From VRUE01 sp963699225 (GTDB taxonomy: Bacteria; Actinomycetota; Thermoleophilia; Solirubrobacterales; 70-9), in assembly GCA_963699225.1 (NCBI GenBank), contig OY969423.1, positions 2,108,001-2,172,000 on the forward strand: DNA of 64,000 nucleotides. The letters run 5' to 3'. The notes under the pieces were generated by a model. The model was not told the DNA's origin. It ran no database searches and saw nothing but the letters and a program-made list of their open reading frames with translations. Below are positions 16,243 through 23,580 of the stretch, one piece after another. The first letter of the stretch is position 1, and each line of letters begins with the position of its first letter. The position numbers and the translations under genes were made by a program.

Positions 16243-17127
16243 CTAGCTTGAGCTGTCCAGGCCCAGTTGGGCTCGAATCTTCGACGTCACGTCGTAGACG
16301 GTGTTTGGGTCGGGCGGCTGTATTTCGGGGGAGATGCCGAAGTCGTAGAGATCCAGGGTCGTCGTTGTGGAGCTCGTCCCGCCGGTGTTTGGGTCTCGCG
16401 TGTGTGTCGTCACCTTTGTTTGCCTGACGAGCTTTTCACTGTCTATCCACGTTTCGACCTCGGCGGTGGTGGGTGCGACTTCGGCGACGCGTTCGTAGTC
16501 GTCGGCGGCCCTGTTATCTCCTTTGCTACGCAAGTAGTCGGCGTAGTGGCCGATGTCGAGGGCAGCCCGATAGCCCGTCGTCCGGACTCCGCGGATGGTC
16601 CTCTTGCCGAGGTTCTGGAATTCATCGCTCACCCCCCGCAGCAGATCGAGCTGTTCGCTCGGGTTGGAGCTGGCGCCGACGGTGGTTTCCGAGGAGTTGC
16701 CCAATGCAGCGTCATATCCCACCCACTCGTCGCCGTCGGGAAGGCTTTTGAACAGGGAGGACTTGAGGTAGACGTCGCTGTCATTCCCAATGGCTTCCAT
16801 CTCCACTTCGCCTTTGGGGGTGGACATCGTGAAAGTCATCTGGCTGCGATTGGCCTGGCTATTCAGCAGGCCGGCGCCGCGCACGGGAACTGGTTGAGGC
16901 AGCGAACTCTGTTCGACCGTACCGTGGAGCGAAAACCTCGCCCCCGACGATTCCTCCGTGACCGCCGCTGCCTGCGCGATCGGGTTGAACGAGCTCCCAC
17001 CTCCGCCGTTGGTCAAAAGGGTGACGGCGATGGCGACTGCGAACAGCGCTGCGAGGACGCTGCCGAGCTTGAGCAGGCGGCGCGAGCCTCGGGATGGGGG
17101 AGCTGGTGTCATCTCAATCTCGCTCAT
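16243..17127 (-). CDS. Membrane-anchored or secreted LppX/LolA-like protein
   Basis: 294 residues. A cytosolic start of about 18 residues is followed by one membrane helix (LLKLGSVLAALFAVAIAVTLL), so it is anchored or secreted. The rest resembles the beta-sheet shell of LppX/LprG-type lipid carriers and related actinobacterial proteins: an early FSLHGTVEQSS, then YLKSSLFKSLPDGDEWVGYD, and a late VETWIDSEKLVRQTKV. The family match is by pattern, not certain. Its start directly abuts the stop of the DUF2007-like gene, so both form one operon. Confidence 0.65.
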   Translation of the reverse strand: MSEIEMTPAPPSRGSRRLLKLGSVLAALFAVAIAVTLLTNGGGGSSFNPIAQAAAVTEESSGARFSLHGTVEQSSLPQPVPVRGAGLLNSQANRSQMTFTMSTPKGEVEMEAIGNDSDVYLKSSLFKSLPDGDEWVGYDAALGNSSETTVGASSNPSEQLDLLRGVSDEFQNLGKRTIRGVRTTGYRAALDIGHYADYLRSKGDNRAADDYERVAEVAPTTAEVETWIDSEKLVRQTKVTTHTRDPNTGGTSSTTTTLDLYDFGISPEIQPPDPNTVYDVTSKIRAQLGLDSSS

Positions 17128-17529
17128 TCAGCCGCCATGGAGAACCAGGAAGATCCCAAAGGCGAGGGCCATGATGCCGAATGACCAGAGGTAAATGCGC
17201 GCATAGCCGCCGACCAGGCCGTAGCCGCGCGGCTTCCTGCCACCGGAATCTTCAAGGAAGTCGGCGTCGACCGGCTCCGGCAGAGCTTCTTGCCCGACTG
17301 CGGCTGGCGTGTCAGCCAGCAGGGCCCGTGCCCTTTCGGCCTGTGATGCGCGGACCATTATCCGCTGCGGGTCGTTTGGCAGGGTCCCGAAGCCGAGATT
17401 GGGGCCGTTGACGCCAAGGGCCTGCAGAAGGCTCGGGATGCCCGCGCTCTCGAGCAGGCTTTGAATCATCGCCGCCTCGGCCCGATTGCTGGCATAGCCG
17501 ACCTTGACCAGCTCATCGCTTCGCTCCAT
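17128..17529 (-). CDS. DUF2007-type protein with C-terminal membrane helix
   Basis: 133 residues. The N-terminal half (ELVKVGYASNRAEAAMIQ, SLLESAGIPS, RIMVRASQAERARALL) matches DUF2007, a small ferredoxin-like fold annotated as a putative prokaryotic signal-transducing protein. A single hydrophobic helix (IYLWSFGIMALAFGIFLVL) ends the protein, anchoring it to the membrane. GGAG precedes the ATG. It immediately precedes the LppX-like gene with no spacer. Confidence 0.7.
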   Translation of the reverse strand: MERSDELVKVGYASNRAEAAMIQSLLESAGIPSLLQALGVNGPNLGFGTLPNDPQRIMVRASQAERARALLADTPAAVGQEALPEPVDADFLEDSGGRKPRGYGLVGGYARIYLWSFGIMALAFGIFLVLHGG

Positions 17530-17597
17530 CTCCGCCCCGGCCCCCTCTGCCCGCTCAAAAAGAATCCAGATGGTCAGATTATGTCAACGGAGGGGCC

Positions 17598-17626
17598 AAC
17601 GGCGCCTCGATCCATAAGGCGCCGTT
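17598..17626 (-). terminator. Hairpin downstream of the TetR gene
   Basis: A perfect nine-base-pair stem, AACGGCGCC (17598-17606) with GGCGCCGTT (17618-17626), and an 11-base loop. It sits 16 bases after the TetR stop in the direction of transcription. Confidence 0.7.
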
Positions 17627-17642
17627 CGGGGAATTTGAGGGC

Positions 17643-18215
17643 TTAGGCCCGCAGCCCGTCAAGCGCGACGCCGAGGATGCGGTCGATCTGCTCGGCGTCG
17701 GCGGTGCGGATTGCGGCGATGCCGCTGACCATCTTGGTGACGTCGGCGATGTCGGCGTCGGGGCGGACTACGCCGGCACCTTGGGCTCTCTTGAGTAGGG
17801 GCTCGCCGGCGCCGTAGATGGCGCCGCCGCAGGCGGTGAAGACCTCGGAGTCGCGGTCGATGTAGGCGAGCAGGTCCTCAGCCAGGGCCCGCTTGGTGGC
17901 GGCGAAGCCGACGAACTCATGTAGCCAGCCGCTCAGTGCCTCCCAGGGGGGCAGGTCTTCGTAGCTCTCGACGGCGCGGCAGATTCCCTCGACTCCCTCT
18001 AGATAGACGGCTTCGAGCAGATCCTGGCGGGTGGGGAAGTGGCGGTAGAGGGTGCCGATTCCGACATCCGCCCGGCGGGCGACCTCCTCGAGGGTGGCCG
18101 AGGTGCCCTGCTCGGCGAAAGCCTCGCGGGCGGCGTTGACCAGCTTGTCGTAGTTGCGGCGCGCGTCGGCCCGCTTCGGTCGCGGCGCGAGGGTGGTGAC
18201 GTCGGCTGCGCTCAT
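17643..18215 (-). CDS. TetR-family repressor of the adjacent MFS pump
   Basis: 190 residues. The N-terminal helix-turn-helix (NYDKLVNAAREAFAEQGTSA, LEEVARRADVGIGTLYRHFP) is canonical TetR; the C-terminal ligand domain is of the SBP-like type seen beside drug pumps. It is divergent from the MFS transporter. Repeated CGGAGGCAC(C/T)CTCCG sites lie over the pump promoter, so it most likely represses the pump and is released by a pump substrate. A 9-bp hairpin terminates its transcript. Confidence 0.88.
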   Translation of the reverse strand: MSAADVTTLAPRPKRADARRNYDKLVNAAREAFAEQGTSATLEEVARRADVGIGTLYRHFPTRQDLLEAVYLEGVEGICRAVESYEDLPPWEALSGWLHEFVGFAATKRALAEDLLAYIDRDSEVFTACGGAIYGAGEPLLKRAQGAGVVRPDADIADVTKMVSGIAAIRTADAEQIDRILGVALDGLRA

Positions 18216-18244
18216 GGCTCTTCTCTAAATCTTGCAGACTGGAG

Positions 18245-18322
18245 TTGACAAAGCGGAGGCACCCTCCGTATAGTGCTCGTACGAACCGGAGGCACTCTCC
18301 GAATTACCCGGAGGCCTCCTCC
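18245..18322 (+). promoter_or_regulatory. Pump promoter with TetR operator repeats
   Basis: A near-consensus promoter faces the MFS gene: TTGACA (18245-18250), 18-base spacer, TATAGT (18269-18274). The 15-base palindrome CGGAGGCACCCTCCG (18254-18268) fills the spacer. A second copy, CGGAGGCACTCTCCG (18287-18301), starts exactly 33 bases further on, about three helical turns. A partial third copy lies at 18309-18322. This is the expected layout for repression by the divergent TetR protein. Confidence 0.8.
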
Positions 18323-18360
18323 ACTTTAGCACCACTCCTCTCTCCCGAAAGGGCTATTTG

Positions 18361-19773
18361 ATGACGTCCAAGTCCCCTGCTCCCAATCCCAACTTCGTCC
18401 TCGCGATCATCCTCGGCTGCTACCTGATGATCATCCTCGACGTCTCCGTCGTGATTACCGCTCTGCCCAACGTCCATAGGGATCTCGGCTTCTCCGACTC
18501 GGCCCTCTCCTGGGTGCAGAACGCCTATGCCCTCACCTTCGGCGGCCTGCTCCTGCTCGGTGCTCGCGCCGGCGACCTGCTCGGACGCCGCCGCGTCTTC
18601 GTCGCCGGCATCGCCCTCTTCACCTTCGCCTCGATGCTCGGCGGTCTCGCCCAATCGCCGGCCTGGTTGCTCGGCGCTCGCGCCCTGCAGGGCGTCGGCG
18701 CCGCGATCGCCGCCCCCTCGACCCTCGCCCTGCTCACGGTCAGCTTCCCCGAGGGACGCGAGCGCACCCGCGCGGTCGCCTATTACAGCGCCGTCGCCGG
18801 GGCTGGCGGCAGCGTCGGTCTCGTCCTCGGCGGCGTGCTCACCACCTGGGCCTCGTGGCGCTGGGGACTCTTCATCAACGTGCCGATCGGCCTGGCGCTG
18901 ATCTGGCTCGCACCGCGCCACCTGCCTGAGACCGAGCGGCAGACCGGCCACTTCGACCTCGCCGGCGCCGCCGCCTCGACGCTCGGCATGACGGCGCTCG
19001 TCTACGGCCTCGTGCGCGCCGCCGACATCAGCTGGGGAGATCCAGTGGCGCTGCTCTCCTTCGTTGCCGCCGCGGCGCTGCTCTCCGCCTTCGTCGTCAA
19101 CGAGCGCCGGGCCGAGCACCCGATCACGCCGCTGCGCCTGTTCTCCAGCCGCGTTCGCTCCGGTGCTTACGGCGCCCGCATGCTGGCGGTGGGGGCGATG
19201 TTCGGGATGTTCTTCTTCCTCACCCAGTTCATGCAGGGCGCCGAGGGCTACAGCGCTCTCACCGCGGGCCTTGCCTTCCTGCCGATGACGCTCTCGCTGT
19301 TTTCGATGGTGCAGGCGGTTCCCCGGGTCATCGCCCGGATCGGCGAGCTGCGCTTGCTGGCCGGCGGCCTGTTGCTGGCGCTGATCGGGATGACCTGGCT
19401 CAGCCGCATCTCGGTCGGTGCCGACTACGTCACCCAGATGGCGATGCCGATGGTCCTGCTCGGGATCGGCATGGGCTCCGCCTTCACGCCCCTGACCACG
19501 GCTGGGATCCATGGCGTCGCCGACCGCGATGCCGGCGCCGCCTCCGGCCTGGTCAACACCGCCCACCAGCTGGGTGGCACGCTCGGGATCGGGATCCTGA
19601 TCACGGTCTTCACCGCGGCCGGCAACGGCGCGGCGAATCAGCTGGCCGAAGGCGTGCCGGCGGCGCTGACCGCCTCGGCGATCCTGATCGCGCTGGCATT
19701 GACGGTGGTGGTGACGGTGATGCGGCCACAAGGCGAGCCGGTCGGCGTCGCCAAGCTAGAGGCGGCTGGTTAA
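18361..19773 (+). CDS. MFS multidrug-type efflux transporter (DHA2 family)
   Basis: 470 residues, very hydrophobic, with about 14 predicted membrane helices. The family signature LDVSVVITALP lies in helix 1, and GRRRVFVAG follows helix 2 (motif A). A GAGGSVGLVLGGVLT segment matches the antiporter motif C. Such proteins export drugs or metabolites with the proton gradient. GAAAGGG precedes ATG18361; an in-frame TTG three bases upstream is less likely. Expression is probably controlled by the divergent TetR protein. Confidence 0.9.
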   Translation: MTSKSPAPNPNFVLAIILGCYLMIILDVSVVITALPNVHRDLGFSDSALSWVQNAYALTFGGLLLLGARAGDLLGRRRVFVAGIALFTFASMLGGLAQSPAWLLGARALQGVGAAIAAPSTLALLTVSFPEGRERTRAVAYYSAVAGAGGSVGLVLGGVLTTWASWRWGLFINVPIGLALIWLAPRHLPETERQTGHFDLAGAAASTLGMTALVYGLVRAADISWGDPVALLSFVAAAALLSAFVVNERRAEHPITPLRLFSSRVRSGAYGARMLAVGAMFGMFFFLTQFMQGAEGYSALTAGLAFLPMTLSLFSMVQAVPRVIARIGELRLLAGGLLLALIGMTWLSRISVGADYVTQMAMPMVLLGIGMGSAFTPLTTAGIHGVADRDAGAASGLVNTAHQLGGTLGIGILITVFTAAGNGAANQLAEGVPAALTASAILIALALTVVVTVMRPQGEPVGVAKLEAAG

Positions 19774-19799
19774 GGGGGGAGCGGCAACCACATGTGGCG

Positions 19800-19950
19800 A
19801 TGATGCTTTAACTCAGCGTATCTACCGATGTTAATAACGCTGAGCTAATTGGTGCGCCTCAAACTTTCAAATAAAAGAGCTAATACGAAAGTTTGCAGCA
19901 TCATTCAAAATTGCGTAAAAAAGGATGTTTCCGCAACTTTGAGATAGAAT
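19800..19950 (+). other. AT-rich region with nested inverted repeats (three-way-junction-like)
   Basis: Outer arms ATGATGCT (19800-19807) and AGCATCAT (19897-19904) enclose two hairpins: TTAACTCAGCGT (19808-19819) with ACGCTGAGCTAA (19837-19848, one mismatch), and AAACTTTC (19861-19868) with GAAAGTTT (19887-19894). A fourth pair, AAAATTGCG (19907-19915) with CGCAACTTT (19932-19940), follows. A TAGAAT hexamer at 19945-19950 may be the -10 of the next gene. The stretch is visibly poorer in GC than its surroundings. It contains no open frame; it may be a structured RNA, an operator array or the boundary of a transferred segment. Confidence 0.6.
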
Positions 19951-19962
19951 GTGATCTCCACG

Positions 19963-20652
19963 ATGAAACTGCGAGAACGCAAAAAGTTGATTGAAAACGT
20001 GGCTCAGCTACGACGAGCAGAGCGAGACACCAGAAATCTCGATGTCGCAGCGGTCCGCGAAGCCCTCGAAGAGCAAGTGGGAGGCACGATCGCTCGCAGC
20101 ATGGCTGCGGAACTGCTGGGCGTGAGCCATACCGCGCTCAATAACTGGATCGACGCCGGCGACGTGCCAGTGGTGATTTCGGAGCGTGGGCGTAAGGAGA
20201 TCCCGTTGCTCGCTTTCTTCGAGCTATATGAGCGAGTTTCCGAGGAGCGCGAAGCGGGTCGGCGCAAGCTCCACTTTCTAGAGCCGATCATGCTCGAGCC
20301 GCGCCGTCGAGCGGCGCGAATGCACGCCGGCCGGGGCCTCGATGATGCTTACCGCCCCGTGGGGCATCGGTCCCCCGAGTTGCGTGGACTCGTCTACCAC
20401 CGGGCGCTGGCGCCCCGGCTCCGCCGCCCGATGATCGAAGAGGCGCAGCGCAAATTGGCCCGCTGGAAACGCGACGGCCGGATCGACCCGCGTTATGCCG
20501 AGGCGTGGGAAGACGTCTTCTCGATGCCGATGTCGGAGATCCGCAAGATCATTGCCGCGGATGACGAGAGAGGCCGTGATCTGCGTCAGAACTCTCCCCT
20601 GGCGGGCCTGCTGAGCGAGCCCGAGCGCCGGAAGATCCTGGAGACGGTTTGA
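19963..20652 (+). CDS. HTH protein, putative antitoxin paired with DUF6036
   Basis: 229 residues from ATG19963 (GTG19951 is an in-frame alternative). Residues about 25-75 form a helix-turn-helix of the MerR/excisionase type (IARSMAAELLGVSHTALNNW followed by a DVPVV). The C-terminal two thirds is basic and helical and not recognised. Its first 100 codons are less GC-rich than neighbouring genes. It is followed eight bases later by a DUF6036 nucleotidyltransferase-like gene; HTH proteins next to such genes commonly act as antitoxins, so this is inferred here. A candidate -10 (TAGAAT) lies 12 bases upstream, leaving little or no 5' leader. Confidence 0.7.
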   Translation: MKLRERKKLIENVAQLRRAERDTRNLDVAAVREALEEQVGGTIARSMAAELLGVSHTALNNWIDAGDVPVVISERGRKEIPLLAFFELYERVSEEREAGRRKLHFLEPIMLEPRRRAARMHAGRGLDDAYRPVGHRSPELRGLVYHRALAPRLRRPMIEEAQRKLARWKRDGRIDPRYAEAWEDVFSMPMSEIRKIIAADDERGRDLRQNSPLAGLLSEPERRKILETV

Positions 20653-20659
20653 GGCACGC

Positions 20660-21220
20660 ATGCGCCGCGAGCATTTTGATCACCTGATCGCCGCCGCGGC
20701 CCAGGTCTCCGGGGAGAAGGAGATAGTCGTCATCGGCAGCCAAGCCATCCTCGGCACGGTCGACGAACCGCCCGAAAGCATGGCGCTCTCGATGGAGGCC
20801 GACATCTACCCCCGCCACGACCCGGCGAAGGCGGAGGAGATCGACGCGAGCCTCGGCGATGGCTCGCCCTTTCACGGTACCCACGGCTACTACGCGCACG
20901 GAGTGGGACCGGAGACCGCGAGGGCTCCGACGGGGTGGCGCGATCGCCTGGTCAGAGTCGAGATCCCGCCTCGGGTCCGCCAGCAGGCCGGAATCGTGGC
21001 TCTCTGCCTCGAGCCTTGCGATCTCGTCTTGGCGAAGTGCGCCGCCGGCCGAGACCGTGACTGGGAATTCGCTCGCGATGCTCTCCAGGCCGGCCTTGTC
21101 GACCTCGATGAGCTCATTGGGCGCATCGACGATCTCCCAATCGACAGAACCGATCGCGAGCATGTGCGCCAGATGATCGACGGCATGGCGAACCAGCTCG
21201 ATATAGCCCGGCAGGGCTGA
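20660..21220 (+). CDS. DUF6036 nucleotidyltransferase-like protein, putative toxin
   Basis: 186 residues. The start has the family pattern HFDHLI then VIGSQAILG, the Gly-Ser of the nucleotidyltransferase fold, followed by SMEADIYPR with the acidic pair expected to bind metal. Later CLEPCDLVLAKCAAGRDRD is also typical of DUF6036. This family is related to AbiEii/MNT-type nucleotidyltransferase toxins, which inactivate tRNA or other RNA by adding nucleotides. Activity in this protein is not shown. It is co-transcribed with the upstream HTH gene. Confidence 0.75.
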   Translation: MRREHFDHLIAAAAQVSGEKEIVVIGSQAILGTVDEPPESMALSMEADIYPRHDPAKAEEIDASLGDGSPFHGTHGYYAHGVGPETARAPTGWRDRLVRVEIPPRVRQQAGIVALCLEPCDLVLAKCAAGRDRDWEFARDALQAGLVDLDELIGRIDDLPIDRTDREHVRQMIDGMANQLDIARQG

Positions 21221-21246
21221 AGGGGGCAGCCGCCGAAAAGGCTCGC

Positions 21247-22155
21247 GTGAAACAGCATCTGCTGAGCGACGGTGATCGCGCGGCGCTGCAGGCGCTGGTG
21301 CCCCTCGCCGGCGCGCTCGGGGTGGGCACGATCTTCGCCCTCTTCTTCGGTGGCCGGCGCAAGTCGGGCATCGCGGTGTTCGAACTGTTCGCGATCGTCG
21401 CGGTGCTGACGGCGGCCGGCTCGACCGCTTACTTCAGCGTCTCGCTGCTGCACCAGAACGAAGCGATCACCAGCCACGAGCTGACCCAGACGGCGACGCC
21501 GCTGGTGGTGGCCGCCTTCCTCCTCGTCTTCGTCAGCGTCTTCGCCAGGCTGCCCGGCTCGCTAACCCGGATCATCACCCTGCTGCCGCTGGCGATCGCC
21601 GGCATCGTCATCGCCGCACTGCTGTCGAGCTCGACCTGGTCGGTCGGGCCCGAAAACGCCAGCCTCGTCGCGCTGGCGATGCTCGCGATCGGGGCCCTTG
21701 TCGGCATAGCCGCCTGGCTGGTCGACCGCCTCGACGTCGGCTGGGAGGGTCGGGCGGAGCAGCGGCGCTTGAGTCGGCTCTACGCCGCCGGCTACACCCC
21801 AGCCGAGAAGGCTCCACGCTTCGTCCTGCCCCAGTCGGACTCCGTTCCCCTCGCCGGCGAGCTGGCCTGCTGGGAGAAGAAGGACAAGTCTTATCTCGAC
21901 CTGCCTGGCTGGTTGCGCCTACGCGGCGAGGCGGGGTCGCGATGGCGCGCCTTGTCCGCCGGCGAGGCGCGCCCGCCGAGTGGCGCGACGATCCTCACCG
22001 AGGTCAAGGTCAGCCTGCGCGTCCCGGGGTCTCACAGCCAACCCAACGTGCGGGTCTCGCTGCTCGAACCGAGCCATGACAGCGAGCCGCGCGTGCGGGA
22101 GATCCGCTCCAACGAGGACGGCCTCTTCGACGTCACCGACCTCGGGATTGTCTAA
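21247..22155 (+). CDS. Membrane protein of unknown function
   Basis: 302 residues from GTG21247, preceded by GAAAAGG. Residues about 15-165 hold four membrane helices (for example VPLAGALGVGTIFALFFGG and LFAIVAVLTAAGSTAYF). The remaining 135 residues are soluble and end in a beta-rich domain (LTEVKVSLRVPGSH, NVRVSLLEP). I recognise no family. It lies 26 bases after the DUF6036 gene on the same strand and may be part of the same transcript, but nothing in it suggests a toxin-antitoxin role. Confidence 0.65.
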   Translation: MKQHLLSDGDRAALQALVPLAGALGVGTIFALFFGGRRKSGIAVFELFAIVAVLTAAGSTAYFSVSLLHQNEAITSHELTQTATPLVVAAFLLVFVSVFARLPGSLTRIITLLPLAIAGIVIAALLSSSTWSVGPENASLVALAMLAIGALVGIAAWLVDRLDVGWEGRAEQRRLSRLYAAGYTPAEKAPRFVLPQSDSVPLAGELACWEKKDKSYLDLPGWLRLRGEAGSRWRALSAGEARPPSGATILTEVKVSLRVPGSHSQPNVRVSLLEPSHDSEPRVREIRSNEDGLFDVTDLGIV

Positions 22156-22170
22156 CCGCGCAGCGCCCCG

Positions 22171-22554
22171 TCAGTCTCGCGGCGCGTAGCGGTTGTGGAT
22201 CATCAGGTTGTTGCCGGCGGGGTCGGCGAAGAACGCCATGTGGCAGACGCCGCTGTCGAGGGTGTCGGCGAGGAATTTGACTCCCTTTGACTCGAACTCG
22301 GCGCGGGTGGCTTCGACGTCCTCGACGTGGAAGGCGATCGGGTGGGTGTTTGGCTCGAACTCGCGGCCGATTGCAGCGGCGTCGACCACCTGCAGGGTGA
22401 GGCTGCCTGTCTCGACCTCACCGCCGGGGATTTTGCCGTAGTCGACTGATTGCTCGAGGCCGAGGGTCTGGCAGTAGAACTCGATCGCAGCGGGATAGTC
22501 GGTGACGAAGACGGTGGCGAAGTCGACGCCGGTGATCGTGGTGGGGCCTGACAT
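22171..22554 (-). CDS. Glyoxalase/VOC-fold protein
   Basis: 127 residues of the vicinal-oxygen-chelate superfamily. The two beta-alpha-beta-beta-beta modules start at VDFATVFVTDYPAAIEFYC and HPIAFHVEDVEATRAEFES. The metal-ligand positions carry His in PIAFHVEDV, and the C-terminal FADPAGNNLMIHNRY is characteristic. The role (glyoxalase, dioxygenase or resistance protein) cannot be set from the sequence. A GAGAGAG ribosome binding site precedes the ATG. It stands alone, convergent with the gene to its left. Confidence 0.85.
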   Translation of the reverse strand: MSGPTTITGVDFATVFVTDYPAAIEFYCQTLGLEQSVDYGKIPGGEVETGSLTLQVVDAAAIGREFEPNTHPIAFHVEDVEATRAEFESKGVKFLADTLDSGVCHMAFFADPAGNNLMIHNRYAPRD

Positions 22555-22583
22555 GGCTCTCTCCTAGCTGGTATTCAGGGAAG

Positions 22584-23009
22584 GTGGTCCTGGGAGACGA
22601 TACGAAGGTCGTGCTGCTGGCGGCGGCGCTGATGTTCCTCTGGGCGCTGCTGCTGGGGGTGCTGAAGGTCCGCCAGATGTACGCCTCCGAGGAGGGCTTG
22701 GCACATCCCTACACCGACATCGCCCACCGGGCGGCGCTGCTCTACAGCTTCGCCTTGCTGCTGGTTGCGACCTTCGTCGAGCTCAGCGGCTGGGGCGTCC
22801 TGGTCAACCTGCTCGCCGCCGGAGCGCTGGCCTTCTACTTCTACGCTGCCGTCTTCGGCTACATGGTGCACGGGCTCAAGCGCGACACCGACAACCAGTT
22901 CCGCCGCCCGGTGCGCGGGCTCGAGGCTTTCATGGCGACGCTGATCGTCGCCGAGATCGGCGGCTGGCTGGTCCTGATCGCCGGTTTCCTCGACGCCCAG
23001 ATCTTCTAG
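22584..23009 (+). CDS. Four-helix membrane protein of unknown function
   Basis: 141 residues from GTG22584 with AGGGAAG directly upstream. Four hydrophobic segments (about 8-25, 50-65, 70-92 and 118-138) are joined by short loops, with YMVHGLKRDTDNQFRRPVRG forming a basic cytosolic loop. No family recognised. Its stop overlaps the convergent gene's stop by four bases. Confidence 0.6.
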   Translation: MVLGDDTKVVLLAAALMFLWALLLGVLKVRQMYASEEGLAHPYTDIAHRAALLYSFALLLVATFVELSGWGVLVNLLAAGALAFYFYAAVFGYMVHGLKRDTDNQFRRPVRGLEAFMATLIVAEIGGWLVLIAGFLDAQIF

Positions 23010-23491
23010 CCGGCGAGTCCAGCCTCGAGCAGCTGTTCGGCCCCCTTGCCGAGGACCTCGCGCACCTCGCCCTCCGCCATTCGAGCGGCGACCGAAGCAA
23101 GGGTGAGAGCGCCGATGACGCGCGAAGTGCCGATGTCGGGCTTGAATTCTTCTTCCGGGTCGGGCGGCCAGGGAAACGGCCACTTGCCGGGCCAAGGAAA
23201 GGGAAAGAGCTTGGGTGAGTTGCCGCACCAATCGTCGATGGCGCGCGAGACGATCGCCGCCGCTGCCTCCGAGTTGTCGGCGGCCCCAGCCGCGATCGCG
23301 GCCTGGGCAATCTCCTTGGCAACCTCGGCCGAGGCCAGCTGGAGCTTCGCCGCGGGAGGAAGGGGCTGTGGATTGAGGTCTGCCGCTGCGCTCGCAATCG
23401 CGATCGGCGGACCGTGGGGAATGATCGCATCCCAAATCGCCGGATTGATGTGACCGAGTTTGATCACCAGGCGGATGAAGTTGAAGTTCAC
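23006..23491 (-). CDS. Unknown protein with LNPQPLPP and Pro/Trp-rich motifs
   Basis: 161 residues from GTG23491, with GGAG seven bases upstream and a good promoter at 23527-23555. The sequence has no membrane helix. Around residue 39 is the striking motif LNPQPLPP, which I have seen in otherwise unassigned bacterial proteins. Around residues 93-112 is FPFPWPGKWPFPWPPDP, a Pro/Trp-rich repeat-like segment. The rest is Ala-rich and probably helical. No function can be assigned; the two proline motifs suggest binding to partners or membranes. Confidence 0.65.
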   Translation of the reverse strand: MNFNFIRLVIKLGHINPAIWDAIIPHGPPIAIASAAADLNPQPLPPAAKLQLASAEVAKEIAQAAIAAGAADNSEAAAAIVSRAIDDWCGNSPKLFPFPWPGKWPFPWPPDPEEEFKPDIGTSRVIGALTLASVAARMAEGEVREVLGKGAEQLLEAGLAG

Positions 23492-23526
23492 GAGGGCTCC
23501 AATCGGTTGACCGCTGAGGGAGCGAC

Positions 23527-23555
23527 CTCTATCACAACGTAACTTAATTAGTCAA
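23527..23555 (-). promoter_or_regulatory. Promoter for the LNPQPLPP gene
   Basis: On the minus strand TTGACT (23555-23550) and ATAGAG (23532-23527) are 17 bases apart, in an AT-rich stretch between two genes. The start codon is 36 bases beyond the -10, leaving room for the GGAG ribosome binding site. Confidence 0.6.
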
Positions 23556-23580
23556 TAATTACTGTGGAAAATCCGCAGTC

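Noticed and set aside
18304..19731. Long minus-strand open frame opposite the MFS transporter
   Set aside because: It is a high-GC antisense shadow: low-complexity Gly/Arg/Asp/Glu-rich translation, while the plus strand encodes a clear membrane transporter.
19774..21220. Small prophage or integrative island
   Set aside because: Apart from the AT-rich segment and the HTH/DUF6036 pair there is no integrase, no phage gene and no direct repeat marking attachment sites.
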